NCBI RefSeq assembly: GCF_000005505.3
Contig: NC_016132.3
Span: 42,670,914-42,734,913, forward strand
DNA length: 64,000 nucleotides
DNA from: Brachypodium distachyon
Lineage: Eukaryota; Streptophyta; Magnoliopsida; Poales; Poaceae
Direction of reading: 5' to 3'
Shown: positions 23,601 to 35,145 of the stretch, one piece after another
How positions within the stretch are numbered: the first letter of the stretch is position 1
How the letters are laid out: the number at the start of each line of letters is the position of its first letter
Translations under genes and position numbers: made by a program
Notes under the pieces: model-generated
Told to the model about the DNA's origin: nothing
What the model saw: only the letters and a program-made list of their open reading frames with translations
Databases searched by the model: none

Positions 23601-26600
23601 TTTAATTATCTAAGTTGTCTGCAGATATCCAACCTTGAACCGGTGGATACAGATGCAGTCTAACCTTCACCGGGTTTGTGAGTCTTCTGTGGCAGTTCAG
23701 ACTGAAAATGAAGGTGCCTTGTATCAATCCAAAGGAAAATTTTCTATGAAGCGAGCTCGTGAACCTGACAGTGATGCTGAATCTGAGCTTGAAGATGTTG
23801 TCATACATGGAAATGCCGCTTCAAGTAGACCAGAATCTCCTAAACGTGATGATGCTAAACTAGAGCCAACAGCTTTTATTTCATTTGACTGGGAGAATGA
23901 AGGACCATATGAGAAAGCTGTCGAGAGGTAGCAGGATTTTGCAACTTCCTTGGCCATTTCCTCTGCATATAATGAGAGTTTCTCACTTGCACTTGGGAAG
24001 TGATACTGTTGTGATAATTTGCATCTGATAGTTGGGTTTGCTTTGTCTCTTCAGGCTAATTAATGAAGGAAAACTAACTGATGCTCTTGCTGTATCTGAC
24101 CGCTGTTTGCGCAATGGAGCATCGGATAAATTGCTTCAGTTGCTTATTGATCAAAGGGAAGAAAGAAGTTTAGGCACAGGACAATTCCGCGCATATGGAT
24201 CTCATATTTTGGGGAGTAATACTTGGCAGTATTGCTTGAGACTGAGAGATAAAAAGCTTGCAGCTCAGCTTGCTCTGAAGTATGTCAAGACATCATAAGT
24301 TTTTTTTATCTTGCATAGCTTAGGGATGCTTTCAGTCTTGGTATATTTGATACATTTCCAATTTGAATGCACTACCGTCGCAATATTTTTGTTCTCTTGA
24401 TAGGCATATTGAGTTATTCAGTGCTTATGAACATTTCTAGGTACCTACACAATTGGGACCTTGATGCTGCAACTAATGTTCTAACTATGTGCATCTGCCA
24501 CTTACCTGAGAATGATCCGATGCGGAGTAAGGTAGTTTGACTTGCGTCCATTTACATTTGAAGTTCGTACATTATCTTTGAAAGGGCACATTGTATTGTG
24601 TATCTGGTCAAGCCATACCTTTGCTCGGTCAAAAACTATGATTTTGTTTATGCATGTCAACTATCACATATTTCCATCCAATATGTAGGGCTTTCTGTCT
24701 GGTCTAGCTACCCAATGTTTAAATGAGCAATACTTGCATCAGTGCTTGTATTTGTAGTTTGTACGCCACTGTCATATTATAATGCAATTTCTCAAAACTT
24801 AATCTTTTTCGACCTGATCTAGCATTTCTTTGTTTATTACTGCCTCCATTCTAAAATACATGACGTCATAGAAAGTGTGCAGTCATTTTTTCCTTTGAAA
24901 AATGATATGTAAATGAATTTTTGGCTGATCCAATAAATAATACCATTACATCTGTCATGAAAAATATTTGTAGTTCTGTAATTCTTGAACTTCTTTTACT
25001 TCTAACATATTTGTACGGAAGATAACGACCAAAGTTATATCTCCGGGACTGCCCAATGCCCATATCCAAAACGTCATGTATTTTGGAACAGAGGAGTATG
25101 TACAATTCCAGCACCCATGCTCGATTGCTCTTCAACTCGAACCTAGGGTACCTATTCATAGTTAGATTGGTACATTGTTCTTCCTCAGTATCCATCATTG
25201 TGTTTTTGCTTTCTCATTTTGTAACAGGTGCTACACATGAAGCAATCTCTTCAGCGGTATGGTCATATTATGAGTGCTGATGACCATTATGCTACATGGC
25301 AAGAGGTAACCTACTGAATGGCGGGTATTTATGATTGGTTCAGGCCAACGCTGCCTCCCACTATTTTCGATTTTGCAACAGCATAAGCTCCAGCTTTGTT
25401 CCTTAAAAGTACAAGTGTCACTTCTGAAGTTCATCATGTTTGAACTTGGCTAACTTTAAAATTATTAGGTTGAAGTTGATTGCGAAGATGATCCAGAGGG
25501 CTTAGCACTTAGGCTTGCTGCCAAAGGAGCTGTGTCTGCTGCTTTGCAGGTCGCTGAAAGTGCCTCTTTGTCAATTGATCTGCGGAGGGAACTGCAAGGT
25601 CGCCAGCTGGTCAAACTTCTAACCACCGATCCACTTAATGGTGGAGGCCCAGCCGCGGCTTCACGATTTCTATCATCCTTACGAGATTCCAATGACGCTC
25701 TTCCTGTTGCTATTGGTGCTATGAAGTTATTACCTGACTTGCGCTCAAAGCAGCTCCTAGTATGTTGCCAGATCTGACACACGAGTTACTGTGCCAAAAA
25801 GTTCTGACAAGGATAAACGTTGCTGACTAATTGTACTTTTTCAGGTGCACTTTTTTCTCAAACGTACAGTTGGGAATTTGTCCGATGCTGAGATTGCTAG
25901 ACTTAATTCATGGGCATTAGGTCTCCGTGTTCTTTCCTTATTGCCACTACCGTCACAACAGCGATGCTCTTCTCTGCATGAACATCCTCAGTTGATTCTG
26001 GAAGTACTACTGATGATGAAGCAACTACAGTCCGCTTCTTTGGTAATCTCAGCTAATTTTGTACATGTTGACTCTCATCCTTGAAAATCTTGGGAGAACA
26101 AATAATTATCTCCTCTCCGTAATAACCTCCTTACAGCTGCTGCTATACTTGTATTTTGTCTATGCTCACATGTTTAACCTAGTGTTCTAATGGAAATTTT
26201 CTTCTTTGCGACTCCAGGTTTTGAAAGAATTTCCATCCCTAAGGGATGACAAATTGATTCTTTCTTATGCTACAAAAGCAATCTCAGTCAATGTTAATTC
26301 TACCATTAGGGAACCTCGACTAGCCATCTCTGGGTCAAGAGCAAAACAAAAAAAGGCTGCCGCGCCAGCTAAAACAAATTTTGTGCAAAGTTTTGGTAAC
26401 TTTCAGAGAGAGGCACGCAAAGCATTCTCATGGGTGCCCCGTGATGGTGGCACCAAAACTCCCCCAAAAGACATTCCCCGGAAAAGAAAGAGTTCAGGCT
26501 CAGGAGGTGATAGATCCTCTTGGGAAGCGATGCCTGGTGTACAGGAGGAGCGGACTCCTGTATACCCTTCTGAGGGACAAGATAGAATTCCTTTTGTTTC

Positions 26601-29600
26601 TGCTCCTGAGGAGTGGGTGCTTACTGGAGACCCTGATAGGGATAATACAACTCGTTCTTGTCATAGATATGAATCCTCTCCGGATATCACCCTATTCAAG
26701 GTGTGTCATTTGTGCAGTATCTGCAGTGCATCAGGCTTATCTTTCTGCAGTGCTACTGATTTCGATATTCTTATCCTACATTGTTCTGAATTCACAGTAG
26801 TTACTTCATGCGCAACATGAGGGCTTAGTTAGCTGGCTGCTTGGCATTATGCTGGACCTATCCTTCTTTCTTGATAGGTTACATTTTTAGGCAGTTAAAT
26901 TTTAATGTTGACAAAGTGAACTTTGTGTTTGGTCAATGTTCGTTCATGCTTATATTGTTTGTGGTTGTCTTTAGTTATGTTATATTCCTGATAAAATATT
27001 TTTATTTTAGTTATCCTAAGATTTGTATTGCGTAGAGAAATATGAATTTGATGGAAGTGATACTGTCGTAGAAAAGTAGAAGTCGTCATAAGCATTAAAA
27101 CATTAAACTTGAACTCACTTTTAGTTGAAGTAGGTTTAGTCATGTTCAGTCATGTGTTACTAATTTCTAAATGCTGTTCTTATTAGCTAATTCAGAATTT
27201 ATTACTTTAATTTTGTTACATTTGTAGTTTCCTATTAAATTTTGTGGTTTCTCAAAGAGTGGGCTAAGTATTGGTCTTTTCAGCCTTATGAACTGGAAGG
27301 GACTTATGTATTAGCTGGTCCTTGTAATTCATTAATATGCAACAAAGGAGGATAGAGTTGAAATGAATCTTGACCGCCGAGTTTAATTACCAGCAAATAA
27401 TTGAATACCGCTAGTGCTTGGAAATGAACTTAGAATTTACACTCCTTTTGTTAGTGAGATGTAAACAAGGCAAGATAGTGACTGTACATGTAATATTTTT
27501 GAAGTTTTAGTTTGACCTTTTACTTTTATAATGATTCTCTTATCCACATGGACTGTTTTATGTCTGTCTTACAACGGGACTTATGTTTGTTAGACAACAT
27601 AACTGAGTGATCTCTCTATACTTCATTTTTCTGACATGTTGGCAAATTTAGTAAAGAAGAGTATGTATCAAATATTCCCTCCGTCCCAAAATAAGTGACG
27701 TGGATTTGTATAGATTCTTATGCAAATCCAAGTCACTTATTTCAGGACGGAGGGAGTACTTTTTTACTAGCAAATCTTATACTTCAATTTATGAATTGCA
27801 CATAAGTCATAGTTTCAACTTTCTGTGTCCATTTCTGTTCATGTGAAACCTCCATGTATCAATTTCTAGGCATTGCTTTCACTGTGCAACGATGAATCAG
27901 TAGCTGGAAAAGGGGCACTTGAACTGTGTATTAGTCAGATGAAAGTTGTACTAAGCTCCCTACAATTGCCTCTTAATGCATCTATGGACAACATAGCCCG
28001 GGCTTATCATGCGACGGAAACTTATGTGCAGGTATGGAAAAGGACTAGCAGTATGGTACTTTTGAGTATGATAACTTGCGAAATTAACAGTAATGTCATT
28101 TCATCAGGCACTCTCTTATGCAAAAAATCTACTAAAAAGGATCGTGGGAAATAGTGATTTTTCAAGTGGCTCTGAAAGAAGTAGAGATGCTGACGATGTT
28201 TCTGTGGACGCTAGCAGTTCTGGCACTGGGAGCCAATACCAAGATGAGCTTTCTGATCTTCTGGCTCAAGCAGATACGTGGTTAGGGCGTGCAGAACTTC
28301 TTCAAAGCCTGCTGGGATCAGGTATTATTGCCTCACTTGATGATATCGCGAACAAAGAATCTTCAACTAGTCTACGTGACAGGCTAGTTGACGATGAGCG
28401 ATACAGCATGGCTGTATATACTTGTAAGAAGTGCAAGGTACTGAATGTTACAACTTTTTTCTGGTCTCTACTTCATACTTCATAAAAGATGACAAGGTAA
28501 TTTAATGATGTGATCAATTTCAGATTGATGCTTTCCCAGTGTGGGTTGCATGGGGCCATGCTTTAGTTCGAATGGAACACTATGCTCAAGCCCGTGTGAA
28601 ATTTAAGTAAGGGAAAGCTCTTCTTTGTTTAAAAGTACACATTTTCTTTGTGAGAAAACAAATGAAAAATTAATAATTGTTTCTGGTCATTTAGTTCTTC
28701 TAAGTTTCTTATCTTGAAGTGATCTTGCACTGGTTGTTAATCTCTATACGGGTCTCAGATGGAATGTTATCGCCCTCTAGAATTTTCTCTTTCTTTTAGA
28801 GAACGTGTAGTATGTTCTCTTAGTATGACTGTACAAGGATGTGCAAAGCCCAATGGTTTAAAAAATAAATAAACATAAAAGTACATATTTATTTTCTGCC
28901 ATAATCTTTCAGCATTAAAAGATGACGAAGTTGGTCAATATTACTCGATCCATCATGAATATAAGCAGGCATAAGTATTGTTACATCCAGACTGTCAGAT
29001 GGGATGTTGCAAAAGCTGATGTCGAGTACACCGACTCTTTGCTATATGCTAGCTTGATTATTTCTGTTTATTTGTCAATCAAGGTGACCTTTTCTGTCGT
29101 ATAAGCTTCACGTTTGTTGCACTTGTTCCCCAGGCAAGCTCTTCAACAGTACAAAGGTGATGCACCTGCTGTTGTCCTTGATATCATTAACACAATTGAA
29201 GGAGGTCCTCCTGTCGATGTTTCTTCTGTACGCTCTATGTAAGGGATTAACATCAATTGTGCTATATCTTTCAGAATTTTAATTTAAATGTTGTTCTTTC
29301 ACAGAGCAAAGTACAAAATGCATTTCCATAAGCCATTCTGGTCATAGAATCATCATATGTATATATTTTTTAGAAAACGGAAGCTTTATTACCCCTGGCC
29401 TCTGCATCATGGTTGCATATAGCGAAATACTCCCTCTGTCCCTAAATTCTTGTCGTAGTTTTAGTTCAAATTGTCGGGGTTTTAGTTCAAAACAAGAATT
29501 TAGGAACGGAGGGAGTAGAATAATCATACTGTATTTATTAACTCAGCAGTTAACCTTTTGTGCAAAACTCAGTGTTTCTTTCTCCTGTCTTGTGTTATCT

Positions 29601-32600
29601 GTTTTAATGTGCGAGACGAAGAACTGTTTGATTGCAGTGCTCCTGAAATGGAAATTTATTTTACAGTTCCACAGCATTATTAATTTTGTTTAAGATAATG
29701 TGTAACTTGCATTTGCAGGTATGAACACTTGGCAAAAAGTGCAGCAACTATCTTTGATGATTCCCTCTCTGCTGATTCTTATCTTAATGTCCTATATATG
29801 CCATCCACATTTCCACGATCTGAGAGGTCCAGGCAATCTAGAGATTCTGCAGATAGCCAATTTTCATCTGCTAGCTCATACCTTGAAGATGGTCCTCGCA
29901 GCAATCTTGATAGTGTCCGATATGCAGAGTGTATTCATTACTTGCAAGAAGTAAGATTTATCCTCCCTTCAAATAAATAGCTCAAACTCTGGCCTACAGG
30001 GTTTACACTATAGTTCTCTTTGCACTTTCTAGACTTCACAGTTCCACCATGCAACAGATCAAACATTGAAGTATCCTGCTCAGGAATTTAAAGCCACAAA
30101 CTTGAACCCTTTTCATGTTTTGGTTTTCCCAAGCCGTCTGGATTTTTTCAGCCACTTGATTATCTGATTCAATATTTTTCTTTTAGTTATTAATGGTTTA
30201 TTTTGGATACTTGCAGTATGCTCGCCCGCAAATGCTTGCTTTCATGTTCAGGCATGGTCATTATGCTGATGCATGCTCTCTATTCTTTCCGTCCAATCAA
30301 CCAACCGCAGAAGGGGAAACATCTTTGTCATCAAATCTACGAAGTGATCCTCTAACAACTGAATATGGGACAATTGATGACTTGTGTGATCTTTGTCTTG
30401 GATATGGTGCTATGTCTATTTTGGAGGATACAATATTGGCAATAACTCAATCGCCGTCGTATCGTGACACAACTGTGATTCAATACATGAATGCTGTTCT
30501 CACTCGCATTTGTAACTATTGTGAGACACATCGACACTTTAATTATCTCTACAACTTTCTGGTACTGTCATCAATTTTTCTTTTCATCATCCTTTGGAGT
30601 CCACTGCTTTCGTGCCAATTAATCTTTAAAATGAAACATGGTGTGTCAGGTTCTAAAAGGTGACCATGTTGCTTCTGGCCTTTGCTGTATTCAATTATTC
30701 GTGAATTCAATGTCTCAAGAGGAATCTCTGAAGCATTTAGGACATGCCAAGGTATTCATCGTTTTATTGTTCCATCACGGTAATTGGTTTGTGCGCATGA
30801 CTGCATGATTGCCTAGCTATGGTAGTATTGACAATATGGTTCAGGGACTCTATGGCCCGTTAACAGAGTTGACTACTTTTGCTCAGTTCTTACAGTTCGG
30901 TTTCTCTGATTAGGTAGCAAAGTGCACAGCCATGCAGCCAACCATGTGTGCTGTTATTATTGCTAGAGTTATGAAGCATGTATATTGTTAGATTTCTTAG
31001 CTGTACATGAACTCTGTAAATCAGCATTCATGTAAAAGTACTCACTTATACAGAGTATATTTGCCAACTAGTTGCCACTTGCCACTAATACCATTTGTTC
31101 TCTCTCTTTTACATCTCTTCCGAGTTTCGAAAAAATGAAGATATCATGGATACCTGTCATGCTAAATCATGTGCACCTACAAAACTTCGTCCAAAACTAT
31201 GACCATCTTTTATTACGCCTTTTCTATGCTGCCATAATTTGTTGTGTCAGTGGAACTTGCTCGGCACACAAAAAGCTAGCATACAAAGTTTTGCAAATTG
31301 AAGGCAGTATATTTTTCATTTTAGTTGGACTATGGTGTAATATAAACGAATTCTCATTTTTGTGTGTTTTTTATGCTCAACTTCTTACGAATGCAGACAC
31401 ATTTTGAGGAAGCCTTATCTGTACGAGATAGAACAATTGAGGCTACAAAGTTGGTATCAAGGACTGCTCGTAACAAGAGCGCATCGGAAAAATTGACTAG
31501 AGAGATGATAATGAAATTTTCTACTCGGGTTTCCTATCAGGTAAGGGAATTGTTGAAGCAAATAAATTTCTGGGTGAATATGTATTATTTCCCTACTAAA
31601 AAGACCCGTGAGAGTTTGGGAATGGTTCTCTGGGACCCAACTAAACAGCTTTCATAAACATGCATGAAGATTTCTAGCTCTGCTAATTTTAGATCTGCAA
31701 TTTTAGAATTCAATATGCTAATCTAGTTGCATATGTTGACATAATAGATGGATGTAGTGAAGGCCCTCAACAGTGTAGATGGTCCTCAGTGGAAAACCTC
31801 TCTTTTTGGGAATCCAACTGACCCTGAAACTCTGAGGTTTGTTCGACCTCTTTGCTTTTTAAGGTTAAATTTCTTTTAACTGCTCTTGGAGGAGGCTACA
31901 ACACGTTAATATCTGGAAGAAAACATGTCTCCTGGATGATCCCTATTACTGCGTGGTGATGTTCAATTAACATTTCTTACATCGTGGTTTAGCTCTAAAT
32001 GCACCTTTATTGAGCTGTTTTAAGCGTCGATGCAGAATATTGACTATAAATAACTGTTATGTTATTTTCAGACCCCAGTTTTATTGACATTTGCCAGTGC
32101 TATTACTGCTTAGATTTATTATCTACTCCCTCCGTTCCTAAATGTTCGAAGTCTCAGCTTTGTCCTAAGTCAAACTTTTAAACTTTGACCAAGTTCATAG
32201 AAAAATCTACGAACATATATAAGACTTTAAATTAGTTTTATGGAATCAATGATGCTATATATTTTCATAGTTTACTTATTTGATATTCTAGATGTTGATA
32301 TATTTTTCTATAAACTTGGTCAAACTTTAAGAAGTTTGACTTAGGACAAAGCTAGGACTTCAAACATTTAGGAACGGAGGGAGTATGTGATTCGAACCAT
32401 TAATGATTCTCATTTTCCTTTTGCACAAGAAGTGTCTGGTCCTCTTCTTTATTGCCTGATGTACTTCCTTTAATGCATAAGCTCATATTATTTGCAGGCG
32501 GAGGTGCATGGTTGTCGAAACTCTTGCTGAAAAACATTTTGATTTAGCTTTTAGAATGCTTCACGAGTTTGATCTTCCAGGTTACTAATGTTGCATTCCA

Positions 32601-34915
32601 TATTTACTATTCAAATTTGATGCTTATTCAGACCATTGGCTGGGAATGGGCAAGTATACATGAGAATTACTGACTGCCAATATTTTTTTCAGTTGTTGAT
32701 ATTTATGCCGGTGTAGCAGCATCCCTCGCAGAGAGGAAAAAAGGTGGCCAATTAACGGAGTTCTTGAAGAACATAAGAGGGACCATAGAGGATGATGAAT
32801 GGGATCAGGTGATGTGTCTCATCTTTTTTGCGGTAGATTTTTCTTCATGGGAGGATCTCTTGGAACTTCAAGTTCTTGTTGTTACAGACGATGAGAACAT
32901 GTTTAGCCCTGTATTCAGATGCACTATTCATACACCATTATTTGACTCGGAAGTTCACAACTTGTCCAGAGTGTGACAGATTTAATTTGTGTTAGTATAT
33001 AAAAATGCTACTTCCTCCGATCCATATTACTTTTCGAAATATTACATGTATCTAGACGCTTTTTAAACATAGATACATCCGTATTTAGGCAAATTCGAGA
33101 CAAGTAATATGGGTCGGAGGGAGTACGACTCTTTAACACTAGTGTATATCCCTTTGTTCCAGCATGTTTCATCAGGCGTTCAGCAAATTCAAGTTACTCC
33201 TCTGAAAGTCTTAACATTCCCAGTAGAAAATGTCTAAATGATGCTCTGCATGGTCATTTGCAATTCAAAAATTGATATGCTGTATCATTAGGTGAATGCT
33301 CTGCTGATCTATTTATTCACTTGTAATAGGTTCTTGGTGCTTCTATAAATGTTTATGCTAACAAGCATAAAGAAAGGCCAGATCGACTTATTGACATGCT
33401 AATCAGTAATCACAGGTATGCATGGTTTATCCAGAATTAAAATTACTTAGATTGTGCTACTGCAATCTCATGTTGAACTTAACCCTTCACGTCAGCTTTT
33501 CTTGCTTCAGTGCTGTGGTTTTCCTTATGGTACCAGTGATGCCTTATCTTTTTTTATTAAACTTCACTAGCAATGATCCTTAACTGCAGTTAAAGCGTTG
33601 AACTATAAATTCATTGTTGTCTATAGTTTTTTGCCTTTTCGGGCATCATCATGTTCCTTTACCTAGAGCAGCTAATTGATGCTGACATGCTCTATGGGAA
33701 GTAGAAACAATCCCCCTCCCCTTCCTTTAGTTTGGATTTGTTATATCCTCATTGTTTTATACTGTAAACTGGATCATGCCCAGGTCTTCACATATATTGC
33801 ACAATTTGCAACTGCATATTCTTATACTGTCTTTCAACTAAACTCCAGCACTTTTGTGGTTACATACAGAAGTGATCTGTCTTATGAAAAACCAAGAGTA
33901 AATGCATAGGTGTGATTGCTTGTATTTCACGTACTCCACTTACATTTTTCCACTATAATCATTCCCAAAAATCATTATAGCTAGTATTTATACCAAAACC
34001 ACATACCAAAGACTGTTACACCCTGCAACTAAGCTGCCCAAAGGGCACCCCATGCTTGCATATGAAAACCTGTCAGTAGCTGTTAGTTCCGACATGGAAG
34101 TGCATGATTCTATATTATTATGGTGAACTTGGAAACTGCTCTTAACAACACATTCTAAACAGTTCCTAAATTCTGCAGGAAAGTACTTGCTTGTGTTGTT
34201 TGTGGCCGTCTAAAAAGTGCATTCCAAATAGCCTCACGAAGTGGAAGTGTAGCTGATGTTCAATATGTTGCCCATCAGGTTGGCCTTCTTCGCATCTCTA
34301 TATATGCTTTCTAATTGAAGGTCGAATGAATTTATGTGTGTTCTTTTGCATGTCTGACCCCTTAATGTTAGGATCAGGTCTATTTGGGCCCTGTACTTTT
34401 CAGTGTTACTTCCTCCATTCCATAATTCTTGTCGAAATATTACATGTATCTAGATGCTTTTTTGGAATAGATACATCTATTTTTGGGCAAATTTGAGACA
34501 AGAATTATGGAACGGAGGTAGTACTTATTTGGTCCAGTGACGTCCAGAATGGCATAGTTATCGATCCCAATTAAAAGTCCATCAATTTGTTAAAATCTCT
34601 CAAGTCTTAACAAGACTTTACTCAACAGTTGGCCACTGTTAGAAGTTTTGTTTTGGATCTGTCTTGAGGTGGATATAAGCTTGAAAACTTTACGAGTTAC
34701 AACATGTTAAGAGCAGTTTCCAAGTTCGCAATAACATATGTGACCTTAAATTCAGGTGACGAATAATGGACATGAAATCAGTGCCATGTCGCCCTCCCGC
34801 TCTGCGAAGTATTTTGTTCTGTTTGCTGACCCACATTCTCCTCTGACAGGCTTTACATGCAAATGCATTACCAGTTCTTGATATGTGCAAACAATGGCTG
34901 GCTCAGTACATGTAA
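11683..34915 (+). CDS. plant homologue of spastizin (ZFYVE26/SPG15), 36 exons, 2,434 residues
   Basis: Exons: 11683-12395, 13095-13239, 13895-14167, 14289-14456, 14546-14758, 14905-14999, 15297-15471, 18588-18991, 19303-19426, 20109-20204, 20291-20362, 20959-21096, 21189-21339, 21428-21789, 23088-23551, 23625-23927, 24055-24279, 24441-24531, 25228-25305, 25469-25759, 25845-26042, 26218-26700, 27870-28031, 28108-28437, 28524-28606, 29134-29238, 29719-29950, 30217-30561, 30650-30751, 31397-31540, 31748-31836, 32498-32580, 32693-32808, 33330-33415, 34179-34278, 34850-34915. All are GT-AG, phases agree, and the sum is 7,305 nt with no internal stop. The protein resembles Arabidopsis At2g25730, from memory of that family. 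Recognisable stretches are [17 protein letters not shown] at the start, [18 protein letters not shown] in exon 15 and [17 protein letters not shown] in exon 33. A basic/acidic linker ([16 protein letters not shown]) lies near residue 1,240 and a basic one (PRKRKSS) near 1,680; the C-terminal third is helical-repeat-like. I see no FYVE finger. Animal spastizin works with spatacsin and AP-5 in late endosome/lysosome traffic; the same role in plants is inference. Confidence 0.85.
15606..15990 (+). repeat. two 190-bp tandem copies inside the Helitron
   Basis: Copies begin near 15,606 and 15,801. Shared landmarks include GATCCTCACTAAAATGCAT at 15,630 and 15,820, then CCACAAGCAATTCATTTTGG and TTCACGTTGTAT. 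They differ at roughly one base in ten. Confidence 0.8.
16006..16122. mobile_element. Stowaway-type MITE nested in the Helitron
   Basis: Ends CTCACTACGTTCCATAATTC and GAATTATGGGACGGAGGGAG are inverted repeats between TA dinucleotides. The core ATTACATGTATCTAGACGC is shared with copies at 33,009, 34,407 and 54,177. Confidence 0.85.
16600..17849. other. GC-rich TE-like insert in intron 7, origin not recognised
   Basis: The block is much more GC-rich than the surrounding intron. Two parts (about 16,870-16,950 and 17,535-17,635) are thick with GACTCG, GACTAG and CGACTT words on both strands. No protein family was recognised. It lies between the Helitron and a copia fragment, so it is probably part of a TE nest that makes intron 7 over 3 kb long. 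Confidence 0.4.
17850..18430 (-). pseudogene. Ty1-copia polyprotein fragment (gag-pre-integrase to integrase start)
   Basis: Read on the minus strand, shifting frames give [40 protein letters not shown], then [27 protein letters not shown] and IDDFFRHT. In copia elements these are the end of the protease linker, the gag-pre-integrase CxxC part and the first integrase Asp segment (VHTDVWG). The copy has frameshifts and no LTRs were found next to it. It is a dead fragment within intron 7. Confidence 0.75.
21992..22261 (+). mobile_element. miniature LTR retrotransposon (TRIM/SMART type)
   Basis: Two 81-bp LTRs, 21992-22072 and 22181-22261, begin TGTTGAAG/TGTCGAAG, end in CTCTTCA and differ at 3 positions. 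Directly after LTR 1 is TGGTATCAGAGCC, complementary to the initiator-Met tRNA 3' end used as primer site by copia-class elements. Directly before LTR 2 is a polypurine tract, GAGGGGGAG. The whole element is 270 bp and non-coding. Flanks AAGTC and AGTTG give no clean 5-bp duplication. It lies in intron 14 of the spastizin-like gene. Confidence 0.85.
22313..22441 (-). mobile_element. tRNA-derived SINE
   Basis: On the minus strand the element starts GGGCACCCATGAGGCCTAG, with a box-A-like GGCCTAGTGATAAGGC and a box-B-like GGGTGTGAGTCCC. It carries a 9-bp hairpin (GATAGGCAG/CTGCCTATC at 22326-22349) and ends in a run of T. ATTACCTACTAT occurs at 22301-22312 and 22450-22461, and each copy is preceded by a CTCATTA, fitting a target-site duplication of about 20 bp with a small indel. 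Confidence 0.65.
24838..25098. mobile_element. Stowaway-like MITE, about 260 bp
   Basis: Ends CTGCCTCCATTCTAAAATAC and inverted GTATTTTGGAACAGAGGAG pair between TA dinucleotides. The adjoining arms ATGACGTCAT and AACGTCATG also pair. It lies in intron 18. Confidence 0.65.
27673..27758. mobile_element. Stowaway-type MITE
   Basis: Nearly perfect 86-bp palindrome with arms TCCCTCCGTCCCAAAATAAG and CTTATTTCAGGACGGAGGGA, flanked by TA. It lies in intron 22. Confidence 0.9.
29428..29517. mobile_element. Stowaway-type MITE
   Basis: Ends CTCCCTCTGTCCCTAAATTC and GAATTTAGGAACGGAGGGAG pair, with TA flanks; the centre repeats TTTTAGTTCAAA twice. It lies in intron 26. Confidence 0.9.
32124..32385. mobile_element. 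long Stowaway-type MITE, 262 bp
   Basis: Ends CTCCCTCCGTTCCTAAATG and CATTTAGGAACGGAGGGAG are perfect inverted repeats with TA flanks. The inner arms GTCCTAAGTCAAACTT and AAGTTTGACTTAGGAC also pair. It is AT-rich and non-coding, in intron 31. Confidence 0.9.
33009..33125. mobile_element. Stowaway-type MITE
   Basis: Inverted ends CTTCCTCCGATCCATATTAC and GTAATATGGGTCGGAGGGAG between TA dinucleotides; the core ATTACATGTATCTAGACGC is shared with three other copies here. It lies in intron 33. Confidence 0.9.
34407..34523. mobile_element. Stowaway-type MITE
   Basis: Inverted ends CTTCCTCCATTCCATAATTC and GAATTATGGAACGGAGGTAG between TA dinucleotides. It belongs to the same subfamily as 16,006 and is in the last intron of the spastizin-like gene. 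Confidence 0.9.
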
Positions 34916-35145
34916 TTCCAAGCGTTCTGACCCCATGGATGCCGAGGGAGCATTTAGATCAGAGCCCCAAAAGAACAGGTGGACACAAATGAACTCTTAT
35001 CTGGGCATAGTCGGGCTAACAATGGCTGGCTCAGTACATGTAATTCCAAGCGTTCTGACCCCATGGATGCCGAGGGAGCATTTAGATCAGAGCCCCAAAA
35101 GAACAGGTGGACACAAATGAACTCTTATCTGGGCATAGTCGGGCT
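34890..35145 (+). repeat. perfect 128-bp tandem duplication across the spastizin-like stop codon
   Basis: Copy 1 is 34890-35017 and copy 2 is 35018-35145, identical as far as I can read; a further AAC follows. Copy 1 holds the last coding bases (from within the Gln-Trp codons), the TAA at 34913-34915 and about 100 bp of 3' leader. The encoded protein is unchanged because the first stop is used. Confidence 0.95.
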
